DNA of 20,481 nt. Origin: DASYVD01 sp050693035 (GTDB taxonomy: Bacteria; Actinomycetota; UBA4738; CALAEC01). The stretch lies in assembly GCA_050693035.1 (NCBI GenBank), contig JBOGWB010000039.1, forward strand, positions 1 to 20,481, in the 5' to 3' direction. The notes beneath the pieces were generated by a model that ran no database searches, had not been told where the DNA came from, and saw only the letters and a list, made by a program, of their open reading frames with translations. The position numbers were made by a program, and so were the translations under genes. This document shows positions 6,559-12,750 of the stretch, one piece after another. The first letter of the stretch is position 1. Every line of letters starts with the position of its first letter.

Positions 6559-9247
6559 CGCCTGCCAGCGCCTCCCCGTAGAACACGCGCTCCATGGCCC
6601 CCCGGGCCCGACGGGTGATCCGGCGGTAGTCCTCCATGAACCGCTGGCGTGGGTATTCCTCGTACCCGAGGCTCCGGGCCAGGGCCGCCTGCCCCTCCGG
6701 CGTCGTGGGCAGAGCTTCCGCCGGTACCCGGCGCTCCAGCTCGAGGGCGTTCTTGATCTCGCCCAGGAACACGTACGCCTCTCCCAGAGCGAGGGCCACG
6801 CTGTCCTCCACCAGCCGCGCCGCCGCCAGAGCCTCCAGGGCTTGCAGGGTATGTCGCCGTCGAACGGAGGGATGCTCCCGCCCGTGCCGAAGCTGCGACA
6901 GCTCCACCGCGAACTGGACATCGGCGAGACCCCCGTATCCCAGCTTGAAGTGGAACCGGCGAGCGTCCGCCGGCCGAACTCGCTCCTCTTCCATCCGTAC
7001 GCGCATGCGTCGGATCTCCGCGATCCGCTCGAGGGGCAGGACGTCCGGGTAGGCGAAGTCCTCCGCCGCGGAGAGGAACCGTCTGCCCAGCATCTCGTCT
7101 CCGGCGACGAACCGTGCCTTCAGCAGCGCCTGGAACTCCCAGGTCTGTCCCCACCGCTCCCAGTACTCGAGGTAGGCGGCCAGCGATCGAGCCAGGGGGC
7201 CGCTCCGGCCTTCCGGGCGGAGGGCGGCGTCCGCCTCGTACCCGGCGGCCCGGATCCCATCCAGAACCGTCGCCGCGGCCCTCTCCGCTTCCTCGAAGGC
7301 CCCGGGGCCTTCTCCCTCATACACGAACACCACGTCCAGGTCGGAGGCGAACCCGAGCTCCTCCGCCCCGAGCTTCCCCAGTCCCATCACCGCAAACGGC
7401 ATCGACGCCCCGGAACGCCCGAGCGCCCCGGCCACGACACGGTCGGCCGCCGCGGCGAGCGCTCGTCCCGATTCGGGCACGGGCAGCTCACCGGCCGCGT
7501 AGGCGACCCCCAGGCCGAGCAGGGCGTCCTCGGGTCCCAGCTCGAGGGCCCTCTCGGCGCCTCCGGCCGCCGTGACCAGGGCACCGGGTCGCGTCGCCAG
7601 CAGGTCCGACAGCCACGAGGAAGCCGCGACGGCCACCGAAACCCGGCGAGCGACGCTCGGGTCCGAGGCCACCAGATCCGCGGCCCCCGGATCTTCCCGG
7701 AGGCGCTCGGCGACGCGCACCAACCGAACGAGTGCGGCGTCCGGGTTCGGCGACAGGGCCAGGGCCGGGGCAACCACCGGGAACACGTGGCCGAGCACCT
7801 TCCCGAGCCGCGTGGCCGGATCGGTCAGGCCGGCGAAACGTTCGTACGCCGCGCCGGGGTCGGCGAATCCGAGGCCGGAGAGAAGCTCCTCGGTTGACGA
7901 CCGCTCCGTCCCCGGCCTGGGAGCCCGCGGACCGGCGAACGCCTCCATCAGCGGCCGGTAGAACAGCCGCTCGTGAAGCCCGCGGACGACGTCGGCGTGC
8001 GCCTCGTGAGCGGACCGCAGCGCCTCGCCGTCGGCGAGGCCCATGGAGCGAGCCAGCCGGGCCAGGGCGCGACCGTCTTCAGGAAGCTCGTGGGTCTGGA
8101 GGTCCCGGGCGATCTGGAGGCGGTGCTCCAGGGTCCGGAGGAACCGGTAGGAGGAGGCCAGTCCCTCGGCGTCGGCGGCCGAGACGTAGCCCTCCTCCGC
8201 CAGCACGGCCAGAGCCCGGAGCGTGTTCGGGTTGCGGAGGGAGGGGTCCCGGCGCCCGTGGACCATCTGGAGCAGCTGAACGGCGAACTCCACGTCCCGG
8301 ATCCCGCCCCTCCCTCGCTTCACCTCGACGGCTTCCTTTCCGCGAGCACGGACGTACTCCTCGATCCGAACCTTCATCGCGCGGACGTCCTCGATCGCCG
8401 AGGGCTCTAGATGGTCCGCGTAGACCACGTCGGCAAGCTCGTCCAAGAGGCGGCGGCCCATGGCCAGATCCCCGGCCACCGGCCTGGCCTTGAGGAGCGC
8501 CTGGCGCTCCCACGTGGCCGCGTGGCGCCGGTAGTACTCCAGGGTCGACTCCAGCGATCTCGACAGCGGGCCAGACCTCCCCTCCGGGCGGAGCGACGGG
8601 TCGACCCGCAGGGCGACCCCATCCTTCGTGTGCTCCGAGAGCAGCGAGATGACCGCGGACGCCCATCGTGAGGCGGCCGCCTGGGCATCGGCCCCTCCCG
8701 GATCGTGGACGAACAGGACGTCCACGTCGCTGGCGTAGTTCAGCTCCTCGCCGCCGAGCTTGCCCATCCCGATCACGGCGAGACGGACGCCGGCCGCTTC
8801 CTCACGCGGGCCGGCGGCCTCGCGCACCGCCACCTCCAGACACACCTCCGACACCACGGTGACTTCCGGCACCACGTCGTCGTAGATCGCTCCGGCCAGG
8901 TCGCGGGCCGCAACACGCAGCAGCGACCTGCGCCGGAATCGCCGGAGGCCGGCTCGAGCCCCATGGTGGGCCACATCGTCGGCGGCCTCGGCCAGGAGCT
9001 CCTCCCGCGTCCGGGGCCGTCCGTCGGCGAACAGACGAGCCTCCTCCGGATGGGCCACCAGGAAGTCCGTGGCCGAGGTGGAGAAGCCCAGCAGGCGGAC
9101 GGCTGGCCCGATCGCGGAGGGGTCCGCCAGGTGGTCCCGGGCGACCGGGCTCTCCCCGACCCGCGACAGCGCCAGCCGGGCCAGCTCCGGATCGGGGGCC
9201 GCCGCCAGAGCCCGCCCGAGCATCTCCGGTGTGGTCCCCGTGGTCAT
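6554..9247 (-). CDS. glnE: Bifunctional glutamine-synthetase adenylyltransferase/deadenylylase
   Basis: GlnE attaches AMP to, and removes it from, the regulatory tyrosine of type I-beta glutamine synthetase, lowering its activity when nitrogen is plentiful. The 897-residue protein shows the two nucleotidyltransferase halves: the N-terminal deadenylylation half with GMGKLGGEELNYASDVDV (Asp174, Asp176) and the C-terminal adenylylation half with GLGKLGAEELGFASDLDV (Asp636, Asp638). Each half is followed by its LRPEGRSGPL (near 216 and 673) and GRGGIRDVEFAVQLLQ / GYGGLADVQFAVELSQ motifs. It is a little shorter than E. coli GlnE (about 946). The ATG at 9247 has GGAG six bases upstream and follows the second synthetase gene by 16 bases, so the two form an operon. 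The probable target is the glnA product at 4573-5991. Identification is firm. Confidence 0.96.
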   Translation of the reverse strand: MTTGTTPEMLGRALAAAPDPELARLALSRVGESPVARDHLADPSAIGPAVRLLGFSTSATDFLVAHPEEARLFADGRPRTREELLAEAADDVAHHGARAGLRRFRRRSLLRVAARDLAGAIYDDVVPEVTVVSEVCLEVAVREAAGPREEAAGVRLAVIGMGKLGGEELNYASDVDVLFVHDPGGADAQAAASRWASAVISLLSEHTKDGVALRVDPSLRPEGRSGPLSRSLESTLEYYRRHAATWERQALLKARPVAGDLAMGRRLLDELADVVYADHLEPSAIEDVRAMKVRIEEYVRARGKEAVEVKRGRGGIRDVEFAVQLLQMVHGRRDPSLRNPNTLRALAVLAEEGYVSAADAEGLASSYRFLRTLEHRLQIARDLQTHELPEDGRALARLARSMGLADGEALRSAHEAHADVVRGLHERLFYRPLMEAFAGPRAPRPGTERSSTEELLSGLGFADPGAAYERFAGLTDPATRLGKVLGHVFPVVAPALALSPNPDAALVRLVRVAERLREDPGAADLVASDPSVARRVSVAVAASSWLSDLLATRPGALVTAAGGAERALELGPEDALLGLGVAYAAGELPVPESGRALAAAADRVVAGALGRSGASMPFAVMGLGKLGAEELGFASDLDVVFVYEGEGPGAFEEAERAAATVLDGIRAAGYEADAALRPEGRSGPLARSLAAYLEYWERWGQTWEFQALLKARFVAGDEMLGRRFLSAAEDFAYPDVLPLERIAEIRRMRVRMEEERVRPADARRFHFKLGYGGLADVQFAVELSQLRHGREHPSVRRRHTLQALEALAAARLVEDSVALALGEAYVFLGEIKNALELERRVPAEALPTTPEGQAALARSLGYEEYPRQRFMEDYRRITRRARGAMERVFYGEALAGG

Positions 9248-9263
9248 CGCCTACTCCACTCCC

Positions 9264-10580
9264 TCACAACAACGGGAAGGAGCGGTCGATCTCCCACGGC
9301 GTGACGTACGAGCGGTAGGCGGCCCACTCCTCCCGCTTGTTGCGGATGAACCACTCGAACACGTGCTCTCCGAGGGCCTCGGCGACCAGCTCGGACCGCT
9401 CCATCTCGACGACGGCGTCGTGGAGGTTGTCGGGAAGCGACCGGATGCCGGCGGCCCGCCGCTCCTGCTCCGACATCACGTGGAGGTTGCCGGTGGCCTC
9501 CGGCGGCGGCTCGAGCGCCCGCTGGATCCCATCGAGACCTGCGGCGAGGAGAACCGAGAAAGCCAGATACGGGTTGCACGCCGGGTCCGCCGCCCGATAC
9601 TCGACCCTGCACGCACCTTCCTCATCCGGACGATCGGCGGGGACCCGGACCAGCGCGGAGCGGTTGCGCCTGGCCCAGCAAACGTGAACGGGAGCCTCGA
9701 AGCCGGGCACCAGCCGTTTGTACGAGTTGACCCATTGGTTGGTGACCGCGGTCAGCGATGGGCCGTGTTCCAGGAGGCCGGCGATGAACGACCGGCCCAC
9801 CTTGGAGAGGCGAGCGTCGTCGGTGGCATCGAAGAAGGCGCTGCGCTCCCCTTCCAGCAGCCGGAAGTGGGTATGCATCCCCGACCCTTGGATACCCGCC
9901 GCGGGCTTGGGCATGAACGAGGCGTACAGCCCCAACTCCCGGGCCACCTGCTTGAGGACCAGCCGAAGGGTGATGATGCCGTCCGCGACGTCGAGGGCGT
10001 CCCCGGGAGAGAGATCGATCTCGTGCTGGCTGGGGGCGTCCTCGTGGTGGACCATCTCGACCCGCACGTCGAGGGACTCGAGCGCCTCCACGGCGCGTTT
10101 CCGGAGGTCGTCGGCGACCTCCACGGTGGTCAGGTCGAAGTACCCGCCGTGGTCGAGAGGCTCGAATCGCTCGGACGAGCGCGACACGAAGAACTCGATC
10201 TCCGGGCCGGCGACGAGCGTGTACCCGGCCTCCGCCGCCCGGGCCAGGTTCCGCTTGAGGACCTGGCGTGGGTCGCCCTCGAACGGTGACCCGTCCGGAT
10301 AGGTGATGTCGCAGAGGAGCCGGCCGACCGGCTCCTCTCCCGGCCAGGGCAACACCCGGAAGCTCGCCGGATCGGGGCGGGCCAGCATGTCGGCCTCCTC
10401 GACCCGGGCGAACCCCTCGATGGCCGAGCCGTCGAAGCCGATGCCCTCCCGGAACCCCTTTTCCAACTCCTCAAGGGGAATGGCGAAGGACTTGAGGAAC
10501 CCCAGAACATCCGGGAACCACAGCCTGACGTATCTGATCCCCAGCTCCTCTGCCCGCGTCAGGACCGTCTCCGCGTTCAC
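9264..10580 (-). CDS. glnA: Second type I glutamine synthetase (I-alpha-like, GlnA2 position)
   Basis: A 438-residue glutamine-synthetase-fold protein. Core residues are kept: GIGFDGSAIEG (Asp50), AGPEIEFFV (Glu127, Glu129), HHEDAPSQHEIDL, GSGMHTH (His236), KRLVPGFEAP (Arg289, Glu295), RRNRSALVRVP, CRVEYRAADPACNPYLAF. It lacks the I-beta insert and the adenylylation Tyr; the matching place reads GNLHVMSE, with His367. It should therefore escape GlnE even though it is co-transcribed with glnE (16-base gap). Its place beside glnE equals that of mycobacterial glnA2 (Rv2222c), but its sequence is more diverged than the synthetase encoded divergently at 10703. It may make glutamine under other conditions or act on another amine or acid, as some actinobacterial GlnA-like ligases do. 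The GTG start follows GGAGGAAGGAG. Confidence 0.88.
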   Translation of the reverse strand: MNAETVLTRAEELGIRYVRLWFPDVLGFLKSFAIPLEELEKGFREGIGFDGSAIEGFARVEEADMLARPDPASFRVLPWPGEEPVGRLLCDITYPDGSPFEGDPRQVLKRNLARAAEAGYTLVAGPEIEFFVSRSSERFEPLDHGGYFDLTTVEVADDLRKRAVEALESLDVRVEMVHHEDAPSQHEIDLSPGDALDVADGIITLRLVLKQVARELGLYASFMPKPAAGIQGSGMHTHFRLLEGERSAFFDATDDARLSKVGRSFIAGLLEHGPSLTAVTNQWVNSYKRLVPGFEAPVHVCWARRNRSALVRVPADRPDEEGACRVEYRAADPACNPYLAFSVLLAAGLDGIQRALEPPPEATGNLHVMSEQERRAAGIRSLPDNLHDAVVEMERSELVAEALGEHVFEWFIRNKREEWAAYRSYVTPWEIDRSFPLL

Positions 10581-10601
10581 CGGCTCCTTCCTCCCGAGCC
10601 G

Positions 10602-10607
10602 ATGGTA
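10602..10607 (-). promoter_or_regulatory. -10 box for the second synthetase-glnE operon
   Basis: Minus-strand TACCAT (10607 to 10602) fits TANNNT and stands 21 bases before the GTG start, leaving a short leader with GGAGGAAGGAG. Candidate GlnR boxes lie about 30 bases further upstream, shared with the divergent gene. Confidence 0.45.
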
Positions 10608-10636
10608 CCCCCGGCACGATCGCTCGGGCCGCGGAA

Positions 10637-10652
10637 TTTACATCCCCTTAAC
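10637..10652. promoter_or_regulatory. Two-box GlnR-like site between divergent synthetase genes
   Basis: TTTAC (10637-10641) and TTAAC (10648-10652) start 11 bases apart, the spacing of GlnR boxes. TTAAC is identical to a box before glnA. The pair is in the same orientation relative to the 10703 gene as the array is to glnA, 21 bases before its TAGGCT -10. Neighbouring 11-bp registers show no further good box, so this is a weaker site than the one at glnA. It could serve both divergent promoters. Confidence 0.55.
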
Positions 10653-10673
10653 GGATGGGCGGATCAGGTCCGC

Positions 10674-10679
10674 TAGGCT
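10674..10679 (+). promoter_or_regulatory. -10 box for the third glutamine synthetase gene
   Basis: TAGGCT, identical to the glnA -10, lies 23 bases before the ATG at 10703 and leaves a leader of about 17 bases containing GGGAGG (10691-10696). Confidence 0.5.
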
Positions 10680-10702
10680 CGGGCGGACCAGGGAGGATGC
10701 AC

Positions 10703-12031
10703 ATGGCCCTCACCAACGAGGCCGAATTCGTCTTGCGGACCGTGGAGGAGCGGGGGATCCGCTTCATCCGATTGTGGTTCACCGACGTCCTCGGGTTCCT
10801 CAAGTCCTTCGCCATCACGCCGTCCGAGCTGGAGACGGCCTTCACCGAGGGCATGGGATTCGACGGGTCGTCCATCGAGGGCTTCTCGCGGATCCAGGAA
10901 TCGGACATGGTCGCCCGGCCCGATCCCTCGACGTTCCAGATCATCCCGTGGAAGTCGGAGCATCGGGTTGCCCGGATGTTCTGCGACATCCATAACCCGG
11001 ATGGGTCGCCGTTCGACGGCGATCCCCGTCTCGTCCTGAAGCGGCAGGTCGAACGGGCGGCGAAGCTCGGATACACGTTCTACGTCGGTCCCGAGCTCGA
11101 GTACTTCTACTTCAAGGATTCTGAGACCACCGAGTTCCTCGACCGGGGCGGCTACTTCGACCTCACCCCGCTCGATGTGGCCACCGATTACCGCAAGCGC
11201 ACGGTGGCCTACCTGGAAGCCGTGGGTATCCCCGTCGAGTACGTCCACCACGAGGTTGCGCCGTCGCAGCACGAGATCGATCTGCGGTACACGGACGCGC
11301 TGTCGATGGCGGACAACGTCATGACCTACCGGCTGACGGTGAAGGAGGTTGCCCAGGAGTTCGGCATCTACGCCACCTTCATGCCGAAGCCGGTGCTCGG
11401 GGTGAACGGCAGCGGGATGCACACGCACCAGTCACTGTTCGAGGGAGACCGGAACGCGTTCTTCGACGCGACCGACGAGTACCACCTGTCGAAGGTTGCC
11501 AAGGGATACGTGGCCGGGGTCCTCCGCCACGCCCGGGAGATCACGTTGGTCCTGAACCAGTGGGTGAACTCGTTCAAACGGCTGGTGCCCGGCTACGAGG
11601 CGCCCGTGTACATCTGCTGGGCGCGGAGGAACCGCTCCGCCCTGGTCCGGGTGCCCATGTACAAGCCCGGCAAGGAGCAAGCGGCCAGGGTCGAGCTCCG
11701 CTCACCCGACCCTGCCTGCAACCCCTACCTGGCATTCGCGGCCATGCTGGCCGCGGGCCTGGCGGGGGTCGAGGGTGAGTACGAGCTGGCCCCGGAGGCC
11801 TCCAACAACATCTACGAGATGAGCGAAGTCGAACGGCACGAGGCCGGGATCGAGTCCCTTCCCGAGGACCTGTACGAGGCGATCAAAGAGGCGGAGGGGT
11901 CCGAGCTCCTTCACCAGGCCCTGGGCCGCCACGTCTTCGACTACCTGATCCGGAACAAGCGCGAGGAGTGGGACGCGTACAAGGCGTACGTCACCCCCTA
12001 CGAGCTGGAGCGATACCTCCCCATCCTGTGA
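10703..12031 (+). CDS. glnA: Third type I glutamine synthetase (I-alpha, GlnA2-like sequence)
   Basis: A 442-residue glutamine synthetase whose opening (EFVLRTVEERGIRFIRLWFTD..GFLKSFAI) strongly resembles mycobacterial GlnA2. Catalytic landmarks: MGFDGSSIEGF (Asp54), VGPELEYFYF (Glu131, Glu133), HHEVAPSQHEIDLRY, NGSGMHTH (His240), KRLVPGYEAP (Arg293, Glu299), RRNRSALVRVP, ARVELRSPDPACNPYLAF. All are intact, so activity is expected. It lacks the I-beta insert. At the adenylylation position it reads NNIYEMSE, a Tyr in a non-beta context, so control by GlnE is unlikely. The start at 10703 is chosen because GGGAGG ends six bases before it; an ATG at 10697 abuts that site. It is divergent from the second synthetase with a GlnR-like site between, and ends in a 10-bp hairpin. 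Confidence 0.94.
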   Translation: MALTNEAEFVLRTVEERGIRFIRLWFTDVLGFLKSFAITPSELETAFTEGMGFDGSSIEGFSRIQESDMVARPDPSTFQIIPWKSEHRVARMFCDIHNPDGSPFDGDPRLVLKRQVERAAKLGYTFYVGPELEYFYFKDSETTEFLDRGGYFDLTPLDVATDYRKRTVAYLEAVGIPVEYVHHEVAPSQHEIDLRYTDALSMADNVMTYRLTVKEVAQEFGIYATFMPKPVLGVNGSGMHTHQSLFEGDRNAFFDATDEYHLSKVAKGYVAGVLRHAREITLVLNQWVNSFKRLVPGYEAPVYICWARRNRSALVRVPMYKPGKEQAARVELRSPDPACNPYLAFAAMLAAGLAGVEGEYELAPEASNNIYEMSEVERHEAGIESLPEDLYEAIKEAEGSELLHQALGRHVFDYLIRNKREEWDAYKAYVTPYELERYLPIL

Positions 12032-12033
12032 CC

Positions 12034-12056
12034 CAGGCTCCTCCAAGAGGAGCCTG
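12034..12056 (+). terminator. Hairpin after the third glutamine synthetase gene
   Basis: Ten perfect base pairs, CAGGCTCCTC (12034-12043) and GAGGAGCCTG (12047-12056), around a CAA loop, starting three bases after the stop. No T run follows, so it is an actinobacterial-style stem or an RNA-stabilising hairpin. Confidence 0.6.
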
Positions 12057-12154
12057 AAACGCGCCCTGACCTGCACCGGAGTCCGGCGCGCCCGGCCGGC
12101 CGAAACTCGCACTCCAGAACCGACCCCCCGCATGCCGAAAAAGGGATGGAACGG

Positions 12155-12167
12155 AAAGGAGGTGATC
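12155..12167 (+). promoter_or_regulatory. Extended, near-maximal Shine-Dalgarno sequence
   Basis: AAAGGAGGTGATC is fully complementary over 13 bases to the usual bacterial 16S rRNA 3' tail, and the GGAGG core stands seven bases before the ATG of the 34-residue basic protein. This decides that the tiny frame is a real gene and predicts very heavy translation. Confidence 0.8.
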
Positions 12168-12169
12168 AT

Positions 12170-12274
12170 ATGGCGACCAAGAAGGCCAAGCCCAAGGCGC
12201 CCGCAAAAAAGGCCGGCAAGACCTCCCACAAGGCCTCCGCGCGCGTGGCAAAGAAGCGCTCGAGCCGACACTGA
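12170..12274 (+). CDS. 34-residue Lys/Ala-rich basic protein, paralogue 1
   Basis: A tiny, very basic protein beginning MATKKAKPKAPAKKAGK and ending KKRSSRH, about one third Lys plus Arg, with no hydrophobic core. The composition resembles histone H1-like or HU-tail peptides, so nucleic-acid or ribosome binding is plausible, but no family is recognised. Support for it being real: a near-perfect ribosome site, a classical terminator 17 bases after the stop, and a paralogue at 15355 sharing the MAT-K/R-K-x-KPKAP-x-KK-x-GK start. It stands alone between the third glutamine synthetase and a convergent small gene. Function unknown. Confidence 0.75.
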   Translation: MATKKAKPKAPAKKAGKTSHKASARVAKKRSSRH

Positions 12275-12291
12275 CGGAGCTGCACGAACAT

Positions 12292-12330
12292 AGCAACGGG
12301 CCCGCTCCGGAGGGGCCCGTTGCTCTTTTC
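12292..12330 (+). terminator. Rho-independent terminator of the basic-peptide gene
   Basis: A 12-bp perfect stem, AGCAACGGGCCC (12292-12303) and GGGCCCGTTGCT (12313-12324), with a nine-base loop, followed by CTTTTC. This is the most classical terminator in the window. Confidence 0.88.
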
Positions 12331-12346
12331 GACCCCCTGCAAGGGG

Positions 12347-12375
12347 GAGGGGAGCCGGCGCCGCCGACTCCCCTC
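12347..12375 (-). terminator. Hairpin at the 3' end of the 56-residue minus-strand gene
   Basis: GAGGGGAG (12347-12354) pairs with CTCCCCTC (12368-12375); the stem continues inward for four more pairs after one mismatch, with a GCC loop. On the minus strand it lies about 25 bases after the stop at 12401. There is no T run. It adjoins the terminator of the converging plus-strand gene. Confidence 0.45.
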
Positions 12376-12400
12376 GTGAGGCGCCCTGGGGAAGCGCCGC

Positions 12401-12571
12401 TCAGTGACGGACCGGCCAGAGCAGCATCGCCGCTCCCGCCGTGGCGATCCGCCGGAACTTCGCCCGACGCTCGGCCGTCTGAACCGCCCGAACGCGTCTC
12501 GTTGCTCGCTCCACCTCGGCCTCCCGGATCAGGTCATCGATCCGGTACCTGGCCAGTGAGCTCGGCTGCAT
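12401..12571 (-). CDS. 56-residue basic protein with hydrophobic tail, unknown function
   Basis: Reads MQPSSLARYRIDDLIREAEVE at the start, then a long Arg/Ala/Glu-rich amphipathic helix (about residues 10-44) and a short hydrophobic end, TAGAAMLLWPV (about 45-54). It could be a small membrane-peripheral protein, with the helix facing the cytoplasm. The frame is supported by GGAAGGAGG seven to eight bases before the ATG and a TACGCT -10 box about 30 bases before it. It converges with the basic-peptide gene and is divergent from the M50/cyclic-nucleotide protease gene, sharing with it a 179-base region that holds a Crp-type palindrome. No family is recognised. Confidence 0.65.
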   Translation of the reverse strand: MQPSSLARYRIDDLIREAEVERATRRVRAVQTAERRAKFRRIATAGAAMLLWPVRH

Positions 12572-12601
12572 CGCGATCCCTCCTTCCGGAAACCTGAGAC
12601 G

Positions 12602-12607
12602 AGCGTA
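12602..12607 (-). promoter_or_regulatory. -10 box for the 56-residue gene
   Basis: Minus-strand TACGCT (12607 to 12602), 30 bases before the ATG at 12571, giving a leader of about 24 bases with AAGGAGG. Confidence 0.45.
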
Positions 12608-12675
12608 AGCCGGGCTCCCTCCGATGAGCGGTGCCCGAGGTCACGAGTCGGACGTGTCGTCGGGCAGGTCCGGAG

Positions 12676-12691
12676 GGTGACGTGCGTCACC
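12676..12691. promoter_or_regulatory. Crp-type palindrome before the M50/cNMP protease gene
   Basis: GGTGACGTGCGTCACC contains GTGA-N6-TCAC, the core of the CRP consensus TGTGA-N6-TCACA, and is a 16-base palindrome with only its two central bases unpaired. Its centre (12683.5) is 29.5 bases before the first base of a -10-like CTTGAT (12713-12718), which would place it near -41.5, a class II activator position. A Crp-family gene lies 3 kb downstream. Binding is inferred. Confidence 0.65.
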
Positions 12692-12712
12692 TCGCCGTCC
12701 CGCCCGCCGCGT

Positions 12713-12718
12713 CTTGAT
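12713..12718 (+). promoter_or_regulatory. Possible -10 for the M50/cNMP protease gene
   Basis: CTTGAT is a poor -10 match, as expected of an activator-dependent promoter. It is chosen mainly because it stands at the class II distance from the Crp-type palindrome and 32 bases before the ATG at 12751. Confidence 0.3.
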
Positions 12719-12750
12719 GGTCCCGTGACGAACGGCGAGGATGCACCCGC

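Noticed and set aside
9742..9755. GTGA-CCGCGG-TCAG, a near Crp-type palindrome
   Set aside because: Inside the coding sequence of the second glutamine synthetase, one mismatch, no promoter nearby.
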